Below, piece by piece: positions 11,001-22,402 of a DNA stretch of 64,000 bases. Source of the stretch: Laburnicola sp. R22_1 (lineage: Eukaryota; Ascomycota; Dothideomycetes; Pleosporales; Didymosphaeriaceae). The DNA is taken from positions 3,472,001 through 3,536,000 of the forward strand of contig JACONQ010000001.1 of assembly GCA_014281115.1 (NCBI GenBank), given 5' to 3'. Below the pieces are notes generated by a model that saw nothing but the letters and a program-made list of their open reading frames with translations, had not been told where the DNA came from and did no database searches. How positions within the stretch are numbered: position 1 is the stretch's first letter; each line of letters starts with the position of its first letter. The position numbers and the translations under genes were made by a program.

Positions 11001-14000
11001 GAGGTGACATGTGAAAGCAAGCAAAAAAGCAAGAAAGACGCTTAATGCCTAGCAACAAACAAGGCAAACTACAAGTCACACAAGAACTATGGATGAATGG
11101 ATGAATGAAGAAATTGGCACAGCCACTTTTGCGCCGTTTTCCGAACCGATAGCCGAGCACCTTGCACAGCCTGCGCTCAACAGATAAGCCGGGATAATCG
11201 GGGACGCCGTGTGTGGGTGCGTTGGATTGCTATTCGCTGCGTAATGTAGACGAGGACGTGGGCGAGTCGAGGCGAGACGGGGACGGAGACGGAGACATTG
11301 ACAGAAATTTGTGAGGAGACGGATATAAGCGAGTGTGTTTTGGAGATGAATGCGATGCGATGCGATGCAAGGTGTTGGAGAAGGTTTGCATAGTGCGGAC
11401 GGGCGGGATGTGGAGAGGGGAGGGAGGGAGGAAGGGGTGTTGCATTGGATTGCATTGGATTGGATTGATGATTGGTGAGATGCGGAGGGAGCAGGGCTGG
11501 TTGGGGATGGGGATGTTGTTGGGGAAAGCAGATGGAGAGGAGGTATGCATCTATACCTACCTACCTACGTAGTGATAGACTACTTAGGAGTCTAGTCTTT
11601 TCTCTAAAGGTAGCCCTTGTACTTCGCGGTTAGAGACTTAGAATAATAACTCTCCGGGCAAACAAACTGCAAGTACTGTGTAGTGTCATAGCATAGCTTT
11701 CCCCGTACCCTGGGGCCCTGTCACAGTCCAGAATCCAGATCACCACCTCCTTCGGTACACACAACCCCGAACCCTTTCTTTATCACCGGCCACCCCGAAA
11801 CTGCGCCACGGAAGTACTTTGTCCGCACAATCTCGCTGCGGAGGTACTTTCCCCTTCGGACGCAAGCGAAGAAGAAAACAATGTTCTAGAACGAAATAGG
11901 TGGATGGGTAGATGGCTCGGCTCGGCTCGGTACCTTGGGAACGTGCGTTTGCGCGTCGCGAGCTGGTCCGATGAGCCGCCTCGCTAAATAAGGCGTGATA
12001 TGCGTCTGGCTGGTAATCTGTGCGATTGGTAAAGATGATGATGAGGAGGAGGAATTGGAATTGAGATTAGAATTGCGGTCTAGATTCGAGAAAGAAAGAA
12101 GGTAAGGCTAGCCGGTATAGCTACGTAGGTGGCCTGCGATAGATGTGGTGATGATATTCGATCGAGGCAGGGAGGGAAGAGAGCTGTTGATCGAATATTG
12201 AAATTTGCATGTGAAAACGATCGAGGCAGGGAGGGAAGAGAGCTGTTGATCGAATATTGAAATTTGCATGTGAAAACGACCAGGGGCAAGGAACATGTAC
12301 GCGCCTACGGTACTCAGGGCCATGGAATTGATTGTATGTATGTAGCTAAGACCCTACCGATGGGGTCCAGTGTCGGGTACCTAAGCGTAGATAGTCTAGC
12401 GGTGAAGCATCCATGCCCTCAGCAACAGCAACAACCACCAACAAACAGCGACATGACAAAAAAAACTAACGGGCATCGCCGAACACAACAGCGCACGCAC
12501 GCACCTGCATCTGTCATTCAACGTTCAAGCTTATTTCCATGCAGCTTCCCTCCTTGGAATCGAAGTTTCCGTGCATAGATTGATTGCAGCTGCAGCATGC
12601 TCTTGTTTAGCCGCAAGCCGTAAGCGCATGATAGTATATACTATAGCATAGTATAGCATATTATAACATTCAACATACATCCATACGTGTACATTTAAAC
12701 AACGTGCATGCAGGGTATCGATATCGGTGCGGGAAGCCACGCTGCGTAGATGAGAAGCTGGATGGATGGATGCGTCGGTGCAGTGCGCAGGCCAGTCCAG
12801 GGCGGAGGAATGCATCCGTGTGTATGCTGTATAGTGTGATGATGTGAGATCTGGTAGAGATTGAATGGCGAACGAGCGAGCGAGACCGTTGAGGTATCTT
12901 GCCTGTCGTGTTCCTGCAGGGCGGGTTGTTGAGCACGTAGATACCTAGGTAGGTAGGTGCATGATGCATGAACGTTCCGCGCTCGTGCATTGCTTGGGGA
13001 GCTGCGAAGTGGATTCGTGAATGGTATTGGTGCATGACGGGGTAACTGCTGAGGTAGATATATTGGATCTACAGCCGTCTTCTGGTCGACCCCAGTAGGT
13101 ATATCGTGATATCGTGATATCTGATACTCCCAAACAACACGGGTTGAATACAATACCCTGATATGTTGAGAGTCGATCAAAGTATATGCACTCTTTTGTT
13201 GGCCGAGGTGTTGCCCTCCCTGACCTGACACGGACACTGGGGGAGCGGAGTTGAACGTCACATCAATAATCGCAGTCGTTAGTGTCCCAGCAATAGCGTA
13301 CCTAGACTGTACACACGCACGGTCACGTAGCGTCCCTCTCCACACTCAAGGGAAGAGAAGAAAGAAAACCAGCATTAGCGAGCAAACGGCGTCGCCGCAA
13401 ACATGCAGCTCCTACAAACCTTATCACCAGTCACGCAATCGGGCAATTAGATGAACCCAGCCCACGTACCTACCAAAGTATCTTTTATATGAAAGCCCAT
13501 ATTACCCGACCCGATTTGCAATGAACGCCGCCTCCGTGACGCGCGCACTACCCAAGCGAGAACCACAGACCCGGTACCAGCAAGCAACCGTCTGAAGTAT
13601 AGTTTAGTGATGAACCAAACCAGTCGCACCAGATGCTGCAACTGCGCGGACGATCGATCATATATGCTGTGCCCGCACACGGATGCATGCATGTACGTAC
13701 ACACATAGTATAGGGTGAATTTCGAAACTCTGGTAGAAATGGGTATCGAGGTTGGGAGGTGGAAGGTGTATGCTTGATGACGACGCGACGGCACGGACGA
13801 GAGTCTAGACAGAAAGAGGGGAGGCGTCTTATTGGATTGTTAGATGACAGGCAACGGGCCGAGATAGGTTCGTTGAGATGTTGGGCTTTCTTTGTGAGAT
13901 GCGGAGATGCGGCCCTGGGGCTCCAGTGCTCCACTCGGTTTCCACATTGTCGGATGCCATGCTCATTGATGAGATTATCTTTTGTTAGTGGTATGTATGT

Positions 14001-16235
14001 AGTGGCTCGTTAGCGTCGGCATGACATGTGAACGACGAACGAGGTCCGCTCCGGCGTCCGCCAAAAGGAAAAATTGCAAACGAATCACAATCACAACCAC
14101 AAGCAATTCCACAACCGCCCCCCCAAGATAGAAAGCGAAATATTCACGACCTACATACCTACCCCATCAAGTAGAGTGCCGGCGGATATCGGTACAATGA
14201 AATTTCTCCTATCTATCCTCTATCGCGCTCCTGCTCCTGTTGTGGGCGGCTGTCTATCGGATAGCGGCTCGCTATAACACTAAGGGCTCTCCGTCATCTC
14301 GTCCGCCCCCCATTTGGAGCCTATCGCGAGACGGAAATAGTGTCGCGAGGGGAAATGAGGGTTGGAGAAAGTTGTGTCGCCGTCCATCGATAGGCTTCAG
14401 TTGCTCGGGTTCGCGTCCTCGTCTTGTGGCCTGGCTGGTGAGATGGCTAGCCCAAGACATTGGCTGTGAGATGGGACACGTTAGCAACAACAATCCTGAT
14501 TCCTGACGACGTACGTCGAATACGGTAACCGCACGCTCGAAGATAAGAATAGCCACACACGGACTCACAGAGTCACACACACACACACACATATACAGAC
14601 ACGCGACTATGTTTCCAAGCCAAACCTTGAATCAGTCGTTTCATTCCCTCATTCCCCCCACGAACAAGCACGCATGACTCTCCTCGTATCTTTATTTTTC
14701 CGCACCTCATCTCTTCAGACTTTGATGATAGATAGGCGTCTAGCGCGCTTTCTTTCCACCTCCCCTTCCGAAGTTCCCATGATCCTGACCGCCCGATTCC
14801 CACCTAGCCTAGTACATGGTAGATAGCTCAGAGCTTGCCCCATAGCTTGCCGATGGAAGCCATTCCGTCGCCCATCGTGGCCGTCGCCGGGCCTAAACCC
14901 TGAGATTGATACCCTCCAGCAGCGCCCGAAACAGAGCCACAGCGAGGCTGGCTGTTGCCTTCGCATAATGCGGAGCTCGGGGTCTGGGGTGCATAGCTTT
15001 TCCGAGCCTGAGCCTTTTCTACAGCATGCAACGTAACAACTACTACTTCCAGCTACGTACGCGTTTTGAAACCTTACCCTGCGCCGCTCCGGAAACGGAA
15101 AACAACGCGCCCACGCGCCCTCAGCCTCCCAACTCTAACTCCCGATGAGTTGCCGACGGCGGCCACGATGATGAGGTGAGGTGAGGTATTCGTTCGTGCT
15201 CACGCACACATAAGACACACGCAAAACTATCAGGGGTGGGTGCACTGCATGAAAAAAAATCCCACCACATTCCAAACGTAGAAGGTGAATGAACGACCGA
15301 ACGAACAAATAACTATGTCTATTCCCGCACTGCCGCAGTGCCACAGCCCATCGGCACCCGAGGCGGCTCCCAAGCTTGTAAGTTCAAGTGCAAGTGCAAG
15401 ATCAAGTGCAAGTAGCGATTGCGGAGCCCCGGGAATGGAGGGGAGGGGAGGGCATCGGGGAAAGGGGGGGTGTGGAGACGTGGACGTGATGGCGCCATGG
15501 GCTTATCGTCGTCTGACGGGCGGTGGTGGCTCATCAATCACACCTGGGTTCCCAAGGTGTGGTTGCGCAAAAATGCGCCCAATGTTGTCGTGCGTGCCGT
15601 GCGTTTTTGCCCGGCTTTTTTTCGTTTCCTTCACCGCATCTTTCGTGTGTGTCGTCCACCCTTGCTTGCCAGCTCGGGTTGGGCTGGGCTGAGACAGTGC
15701 CCCGTGGGGTGTCGTCGACGTGTTTCGTCACCTACCCATGGTCCTCTGACAAACAGCGAGAACTCGCAGGGGAAAACCCGCAGCAAGTCCCGCATTCCAC
15801 CCACGTCGTCGGTATGCTGCATATCCTTGCGTGCGACCTCCTCGCTTGGCATGAGAAAAGCACGTCACTCTTTTTCATTTCGTAATGATAAAGCAAGGGC
15901 AAATCAGGCGGAGAGTTTCCATTACGCGCTGGGCTATCTAGCTACAAACGCTGCCAATAAGCAGCAGCCCAAGGAGGGGGCTAACAAAGAAACAATAGAA
16001 GAAGTGGTGATACAGAACTGCGGTTTTCTGTGTCCGCGGGTATGTTCGACAGGGTCAACCAGTCTATGAGGGTTCCAAAATCGAAATTCATGAGCTCGTA
16101 ATTGCCTCGAGGTATTATAATAGTATAATCCGAGAACCCATCTATGCACCAAACAAAACCGAACGCTCGCTGGCTAACGAGAAAATGTAAACAATGCTAC
16201 CAGAGCTCCATACACTGCAGTGCTATGGGGGCGTA
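8089..16235. other. Gene-poor region of 8.1 kb downstream of creA
   Basis: I find no open frame with recognisable protein features, no plausible chain of spliced exons and no transposase. The longest frames (196 residues at 10073-10663 minus, 216 at 12695-13345 minus, 216 at 15419-16069 plus) are Cys/His/Arg-rich chance readings without conserved motifs. The region holds short purine-rich tracts (10790-11560), many small direct repeats such as GCGATGCGATGC near 11350 and GCATTGGATT near 11440, and a perfect 59-bp tandem duplication. It may carry non-coding transcripts or be spacer; sequence alone cannot tell. Confidence 0.6.
12159..12276. repeat. Perfect 59-bp tandem duplication
   Basis: Two identical, directly adjacent 59-base copies (12159-12217 and 12218-12276), each starting CGATCGAGGCAGGG. 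Perfect identity suggests a recent duplication or an assembly artefact. There is no gene around it. Confidence 0.95.
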
Positions 16236-17576
16236 TTAGTAACGCTCCGTGAGATCGTTGCCGGCCACTGATCCCGCCGCAGAGGAACTTCCAGAAGAGA
16301 ACCCACTCGACGGGTTGAGGAGATCCTGGACGGCGACTTTCGGCATTTGCGGCACTGGTAGCTTCCGCTGCGCGCCTTCCGGTTTTGAGATGATGTCGCC
16401 TATTCGAAGGCCACCGGAGCTCTGGGTCGGGACATAGGGCTGCTCGGTGTTGGTCGAGGGCTCCATCGGCGCCAGTGCGGGCACGTGATGGAGGCTCAGA
16501 TGCCGGAGATACGGGAGCTGCACGTCGCTGAAACCATGCGGGCGTAACCGGGGCGAATGGGCCGGTGTTGCAAGCGGGGTATGATCGGGCGTGGGCGAAC
16601 ATGAGTCATGCGAGAATGTCGGTGATGGTGGCGCTGTAGAGAGGGGAGAACCAGGCCGCGATTTCTTTGTCATTCGGTGCGCGTAGGGATCATCCTCTTC
16701 ATGTGAATGCGACCTTGACATGGGCTGCGAGGAATAAGCATACTGTGCCAGTCCCGGAAGTCGGTGATTGTTCTGGTAAGGGTGGTAGGCGTGACTGGTG
16801 ACGTGGCGATTGGCCTGTGAATAGTGGTGTCCGTGTCGTTGCTCTAGTCTCGACGTTGCATCGATAATGTGGGGGTGCTTTTGCTCCAGTCTCGATGCTG
16901 CATCGGCGAGAAGATCGATGCTACGTCCCAGACCGTTGGGGCTGCTACTGCTGCTGTGACTGCCGCCGTGTCGATACGGGGCGAGATCGGAGGAAAGGTT
17001 GGGCGAGTAGTTGGAGAAGGAGTGCGGGGGAGAGACGTCGGGTGAGCCCATGTGGGAGCTGGGTGCAGAGCGAGAGATGGACTTTGCTGGCGGGGGCATC
17101 ATGTTGGCCATGGCGTTGGACTCCATCATGCCAGAGGCCACGGCAGCGGCGGCGGCATGCTGCTTGTTGCCGCGGCGCGAGTTGGGGTTGTTGTGTATCC
17201 GAGAGTGCCTGGTGAGCTCGTCGGAGCGGCTGAAGCGTTTTGAGCAGCCGGGGAAGGTGCAGCCGTGCGGCTTCTCGCCCGTGTGGGTGCGAATGTGACG
17301 GGTCTGGTGCTCCAGGCGATGGAAGGCCTTCTCACACAGCGGGCACTTGTAGGGGCGCGGGAGGTCCTGGCGGGCGTCGTCCTGGGCCGGCTGGGCGTTG
17401 TGGAGGAGGGGAGCCATGAGGCTCACGGTGGCCGTCGCCATGGAGACGTCGGCGTGGTGTTGCGGGTTGGCGGGGGGGTTGTTGGCAGGGGAGGAGGTGG
17501 GCTGGTGCGGTGGTTGGTCGTGGTGGAGGACACTGGACAGGTTATAAGAACCCAAGGGCGAGTGACGGGGTTGCAT
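16236..17576 (-). CDS. creA: Carbon catabolite repressor CreA (C2H2 zinc finger)
   Basis: DNA-binding repressor that shuts down genes for alternative carbon sources when glucose is present, acting at SYGGRG sites in the nucleus. Single exon, 446 residues. Two C2H2 fingers occupy residues 76-98 and 104-128, with ligands C78, C81, H94, H98 and C106, C111, H124, H128. The linker [10 protein letters not shown] and the end [14 protein letters not shown] are the CreA/Mig1 signature. After the fingers come NPNSRRGNK, an Ala run, a Ser/Pro-rich middle, and a conserved C-terminal segment [12 protein letters not shown] with [14 protein letters not shown]. The length is usual for the family. The gene stands alone, with 8 kb of non-genic DNA downstream and 2.6 kb upstream. 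Several SYGGRG words lie upstream of its own start, compatible with autoregulation. Confidence 0.96.
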   Translation of the reverse strand: MQPRHSPLGSYNLSSVLHHDQPPHQPTSSPANNPPANPQHHADVSMATATVSLMAPLLHNAQPAQDDARQDLPRPYKCPLCEKAFHRLEHQTRHIRTHTGEKPHGCTFPGCSKRFSRSDELTRHSRIHNNPNSRRGNKQHAAAAAVASGMMESNAMANMMPPPAKSISRSAPSSHMGSPDVSPPHSFSNYSPNLSSDLAPYRHGGSHSSSSSPNGLGRSIDLLADAASRLEQKHPHIIDATSRLEQRHGHHYSQANRHVTSHAYHPYQNNHRLPGLAQYAYSSQPMSRSHSHEEDDPYAHRMTKKSRPGSPLSTAPPSPTFSHDSCSPTPDHTPLATPAHSPRLRPHGFSDVQLPYLRHLSLHHVPALAPMEPSTNTEQPYVPTQSSGGLRIGDIISKPEGAQRKLPVPQMPKVAVQDLLNPSSGFSSGSSSAAGSVAGNDLTERY

Positions 17577-18228
17577 GTGATCAGCACCAGCGGCGTGGGC
17601 AGCGAAAAGTCGGGGGAAGGATGGGGGGCGGAGGATACTTAAGGGCAGCAGAAGGCTTGGCGGGGCGCTGGTGTGGGGGGAAGTGTGACTGGCGCAGAAG
17701 CTTGTCCTTTTGTCTGTGCTGACGAGGATCAGCCGGAATCAGGAGAAGGCGGCCGTCAAGGCCGACGTGTCGAGCGGCCGGCAGCGTGTTGCTTTTCGGG
17801 TCGGCGCCCTGGCGCAGGAATCGTGGTGGTCGAGTCGTGGAGAATGTATCAGGCTAGCGCAATGACAATGACGGGTGCTGCTGCGGGCAGGCCAGATGGA
17901 TAGATTGGCCCAGGTGCGGCCGAGATGGCGTGCGTCTGGCGGTGGATAGTAGCCCGAGTGCAGAGTGCAGAGTACAGTTGCAGCGTGCAGCGTGCAGGCC
18001 CAAGGCCCGAGAGCTAGCGAGAGTGCTGGAAGTCCGCCCGGCGCTTTGCGTCTGCGGTGGAGCTGCGAGCAAATTCTCGACGCCGAGAGCGTGGTCAGAC
18101 GCACAGAGTTTGCAGCTGAAAATTTCGAGCAGCGGTGAGCCGGCGCGGCGATGATGCAACGTCGACATGTCTTGTAGACGGACGTGCATCCTCGTCCGTG
18201 ACGGTGACGCAGACCAGGGGGCTGAGCC

Positions 18229-18349
18229 CTGGAGCACCTGGGGAAACGTGTGGCGCACCAGTGGTCTTGGAATCTGTGAGACTGACCAGTGACTACTATC
18301 CTGTTGCATCACCGCCTGGGGAATGTGTGGGGGGCTGGCTAAGCTGGGG
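18229..18349 (+). promoter_or_regulatory. Cluster of five SYGGRG (CreA-type) motifs upstream of creA
   Basis: On the plus strand, CTGGAG at 18229, CTGGGG at 18238, CTGGGG at 18316, GTGGGG at 18327 and CTGGGG at 18344 all match SYGGRG. They lie about 650-770 bp upstream of the creA start codon. CreA homologues bind this hexamer and are known to regulate their own gene. The motif is short and this stretch is GC-rich, so binding is inference. Confidence 0.4.
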
Positions 18350-18760
18350 TATGGATACGCGCTGAACACGGGAAAAGCAAGCAACAGGCCAGTGCAGTCT
18401 TCTGCTGCGCGTCTGCACCCGCAGGTCAACAAAGCAAGCGGCGCCCTGTATCGTCACGCTGGCGTATGGTCCGCAAGGGTGCCTCGTCCCGAAGAGCAGA
18501 GCACAGCCGGTGAGTCTGAGCGAGGCGCTGCCGGCAAAACTCTCTCCGCTGTGCATGTCCCTCCTCATTGCCTCAATGCTGATGGACGGCCAGGCAACAG
18601 TGCACTAGGCGCTCACCATCATGTCCGGCTGCCGCATCCAGGGCCCTCTCCATTGTCGCGACGTGTCCCCGCCCGGCCTCGCAGGAGATCAGTGGGGGCT
18701 CGCTTGCTTCCTTCACGGGCCCGTCGCTGAGCGAGCCGATATGCCTTTTCTCGACCGAGT

Positions 18761-18854
18761 CCCGCTCCGCTGCACCCGTTGTGCATTGCCTGGCCATCGT
18801 CCATGCGCCCGCTCCGCTGCACCCTTTGTGCATTGTCTGGCCATCCTCCATGCG
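18761..18854. repeat. 47-bp tandem duplication upstream of creA
   Basis: Two adjacent copies (18761-18807 and 18808-18854) beginning CCCGCTCCGCTGCACCC, differing at three positions. It lies about 1.2 kb upstream of the creA start. Confidence 0.9.
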
Positions 18855-20140
18855 CCCCCTTCCGGCCGCGATGCCAATGCTGTTGACAAATGCTAGTGCT
18901 GGTTAGTGTTCCATACCGTACATGGACAAAGTCTGCCAGTGCCAGGCCAGCATGCCATTTTCCGGACAATCCCCTAGCCTCACCACGACGGTCTTCCGGC
19001 TGACAATTTCGCCGTCGCCGTGCCAGGTACCGGCTCCGAGTGCACACGTGGTCGGGCGATTCCGGACACGCAGTGGATAGCTGTGGGGGCTTTTCCCTGA
19101 TCCGAGGCTGGCCGCTGCAAGGTACCGCCGCAACCAAGCGCAAATTGAAACAGCTCCCGTGGCCCTATCAATGCCGATGCGATGCCTTTGCACCCACCCA
19201 TCCTACTCCGCAGAGTCCACACTTGCTCACGACCCACCAGCTGAGCTCAGCAGCACTTGAAAATTTCTGCGACAGCAGCTTGTTCGCCCCGGCATCCTCG
19301 TGCCGACGACCGTCTTCCGCAGGGTTTCATGAGCTTCGCCATGGTTCCTTTCACGCCCGTCGTGTCTTCATCCGTCGACCCGCTATGACGTTCCGTCCCT
19401 GGGGGTGGCTTCCATGTGTGGCTTTTGAGCCCTACGCTACCCATCTCCGATCATGTCATGGGGCCCCGCGTTTCTCATGTCTCTAGAACCCGATCCGTTG
19501 ATGAGCTGCAGCGAGCATCCTGGGACGACTACCACACGTCTCAGATTGATGTCATCCTCAGCCCGGCGGCAGTGGCGGAGCCCGTCCGGAGCCACAGTTG
19601 TAACGTGGCAGATAAGTGGATCTTGCGTGTCCAGGGAGAAACTTGACCCCAGCCGAACATCGTTACGTCCCTCTGTCCGAATCCATAGCGTCAAGACTGG
19701 TACGATCGCCGTCATCTTCGATTGCCCGGCGGATTTTTGACATTTGCGCCGCAGACAGATAGGATTGCGAAGCGCTGTGAACAACACCACCGGCCCTTCT
19801 GTTCCGGCTCAGGCTTGCTATTGACAGGGTGCTGAGGATCACAACATCATCTTTGCCAATCCTACCTATCATGCAATCTGCCCTATTATTCTAAGGTTGA
19901 CAACGAGCTCGACAGCGAAGACATGTATGCTTCATGTGACCGAGCCGCTTTGCAATCAGCACGGATGGGTTGGAAAAGGTTTACCTGAGTTACCATGTAC
20001 ATATTACATGGACGGCCCTAACGTCTCTTTTGCAATCGTTCTCAGGACTTCGTGCCCAGACTGATTCTTCCACCACCACCCCTTCCTGCATCACCACGAC
20101 CATCCTGAAACCGTGAAATAACATGCCCAAAGATCAAATC

Positions 20141-20916
20141 CTAAACAGACAGCATCAATCCATACGACAAGTGATCACTGGCTAGTTGGCAGTCACACTC
20201 CGGGTCCACGGCACACACAACATCGTCCTAACCCCCCCACAGTTAGCAAAACATCCCCCGACCAAAACAACATCAACTTACCTCCAAGCAGATATCAACA
20301 ACCTTGCCACTCCGATCCAACTCCTCACTGTACATAAGAACCCTCGCACTCTCGTTCCCCCTCCTCTCCTGCTTAGCAAACAGCCCATACACCGTCCGAT
20401 TATCCCTCTTGCCATACCCATCGACATTGCTCCGTCGCCCAGGCGTCCGCCACGGATTCCCCACCAGCACCACGCTCTCCACCCTCGCCGGCGCCTCGTC
20501 CTCCAGCGCTTCCAGCGCTTCCAGCATAACCGTTGCACCCTGCGAGTACCCAAAAAGAAAGAGCTTCTGCTCCGGACAATGCCGCACCCCGTCGTGGATA
20601 CTGTCTAGCGTATTCTGCACGCCGGACGTAGTGTTCTGCGCGAACCCAGCGGGGTACACGATGGAGTGGTAGGCAGCGGCTGTGGTGTTTGCGAGGAGGC
20701 GCGAGATGGCGGTTTGGAACATCAAGGATACGGCTTGGGGTTCGCCGGAGCCGCGGGCTTCGAGGAGCTTGTGGGCCGGGCAGGATGAGATGGGCTGGGG
20801 GTGGAGATGTCGACGCGGGGGATGGCGAGGAAGGAAGCGTCGCCGCAGCGGCATCCGCCTTTGGCGAATGCTAGGGCGGAGAGCGTCGGGAGGAGGAGGA
20901 TGGAGAGGGGGGCCAT
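20141..20916 (-). CDS. Secreted cutinase / acetylxylan esterase (CE5), frame broken near N-terminus
   Basis: Serine esterase of the cutinase family, expected to act outside the cell on cutin or acetylated xylan. The start at 20916 gives a clear signal peptide (MAPLSILLLPTLSALAFA) followed by GGCRCGDASF. The body lies in another frame: SCPAHKLLEARGSGEP, then the nucleophile motif GYSQGA, and the catalytic Asp segment CLEDDVVCAVDPEC followed by HLSYG, reached through an intron (20228-20281). No intron of usable size joins the two frames. The switch must lie close to a CCCCC run at about 20800, where a one-base length difference would reconcile them. So this is a sequencing slip in a homopolymer or a young pseudogene. 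All catalytic segments and the family cysteines are otherwise present. Confidence 0.8.
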
Positions 20917-22029
20917 GTTGTTGGGGTTGCGAGAATTGTAATTATGCTATTACCTTTGTAGGATGTATGTTCATTGATACACTAGCGTATGTACTTTTTG
21001 CCGTTCCACGCTATGACGTACTCCGCACCGTATACCGTAAACACAACGGCTTTCCAAGCCCGTCCCTTCATCATACACTACATTCAAAAATGCGCGGAAG
21101 CTAACTACTTTGGGCTATTCGTACTGTAAACGCGGCTGCGTATTCACTAACGTCGGCGAATTAGTGGCAATCATTCTACTAACATTACCTAAGTAGTTTC
21201 ACGGCTTATTGCAGTACCCGTCGATGAAAATCATCGTCAGTGTATTTCGAATTTCCTTCTTCAATGCTTCACGTCCGGTGGAGAGGAGCTTCGTCATGTC
21301 TTGCCGGCAATCTGGGGAGGGTTAGTCACATCTGTCTACAACGATAGCATTGGGAAAGCGGCAAGAGACGTTAGTGGCGGACACGCGAAGAACGCAAAGA
21401 GCATTTTTGACAAAAGATAAGAAGATGAAAAGCAAGTGGGTGTCTTGCTCCGGGCTACTAAGCGCCTACTCCTCACTCGATCATGTAAGTGGAAAGTAGA
21501 CCCAAGTTTATGCACGTCATACATCCGACGCGTATGGTAGTTGTCTCTACAACGAGGCTGTTTGTCTAGCAGATGATATATTGTTCTACCAACTCAGTGT
21601 TGTCCTTGCAGATGGTGATTAACTCGGCTCATTCAAGCCAAGGCGAGAGGTCTTGGGACATATAGTTCGGACGTCGGGCCTGCTTTGCGACAATTAGTCG
21701 AAGCCGTTGTTGTACTTTCATCTTGATCCCCATCAATAAAACACAGCGGCCTTGCTCGAATATCCTGCGAAACTCGGCGAGGCGGCAAGCGCCCTCATAT
21801 GATTGATACACGCGCCATATATAAAAGACTAGTATGCGCCGTCCCACTGCGCAATCAGCCGCGGCAATCAAATCGCGATTCAAAAAAAGTACGACGCGCA
21901 CTCGTATAGTGATCTAGGAATGGATTCCGATGGCTCGTCTAGGGTATCTATGGCGCATGTGCGTTCGTTTCCACAGCTTCTCTCGTATGGTAAGGTATAT
22001 TCCGTCCGCACGTCACTCCGTTGCGAGTC
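20917..22029. other. Intergenic region with one possible orphan exon
   Basis: No complete gene. On the minus strand a segment ending at 21199 reads DCRQDMTKLLSTGREAL and ends DGYCNKP-stop, preceded by a good acceptor (CTAACCCTCCCCAG, near 21314). I could not find matching upstream exons. A 90-residue minus frame at 21629-21901 has no recognisable feature. Confidence 0.4.
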
Positions 22030-22402
22030 CTAGCAAAGCGGCTCCAACGTGTTCAGGATCACTGAGCCGGAACGTTAGTGAGTAAGACTGATACCAGCAT
22101 CGACAATACTTACGAAGATTGTCCCCTAAATCACATGTTTCTGCGGCACAATAGGTGACTGCGTCAAAGAAACCACCGCACAGACAGTCGTCGTCCACGT
22201 TCGGGTTGCAATCGGCCGTCAATACGCTCTCGTTCCAGCAATCTTGCTATACTCCAGTAAGCCAATGGTCTTTTCCGTCATGTCTGTAATCAAGACGCGA
22301 ACGTACCGCACACTGTCCAACATCATCTGCTTGAGGAGCCGCGACGGGAGACGCAGAACACACACCAGCAGCGACGATCACAGCGACGAGTAATGACTGC
22401 AT
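22030..22402 (-). CDS. Small secreted CFEM-domain protein
   Basis: Three minus-strand exons, 22402-22307, 22246-22114 and 22061-22030, encode only 86 residues. A signal peptide (MQSLLVAVIVAAGVCSA) is followed by a single CFEM domain with all eight cysteines. Their spacing is C-x3-C-x9-C-x7-C-x1-C-x9-C-x4-C-x15-C, inside the published CFEM pattern, with Ala after the first Cys and an Asp-rich stretch before the fourth. The last Cys is the final residue, so there is no GPI or membrane tail. Such soluble CFEM proteins bind haem or act at the host-fungus interface in other fungi. Introns have GTACGT and GTAAGT donors and a CACTAAC branch point. No single open frame shows this gene; it appears only after splicing. 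Confidence 0.85.

Larger units (their letters stand above)
17577..20140. other. Upstream region of creA, no gene
   Basis: A 2.56-kb region between the creA start and the 3' end of the cutinase. No open frame carries a recognisable domain. It includes a 47-bp tandem duplication (18761-18854) and a cluster of SYGGRG hexamers (18229-18349). Long upstream regions are common for fungal regulators, so this is most likely promoter plus 5' leader. Confidence 0.65.

Noticed and set aside
10073..13345. Long minus-strand frames of 196 and 216 residues
   Set aside because: Cys/His/Arg/Thr-rich composition typical of chance frames in non-coding DNA; no motif or start context.
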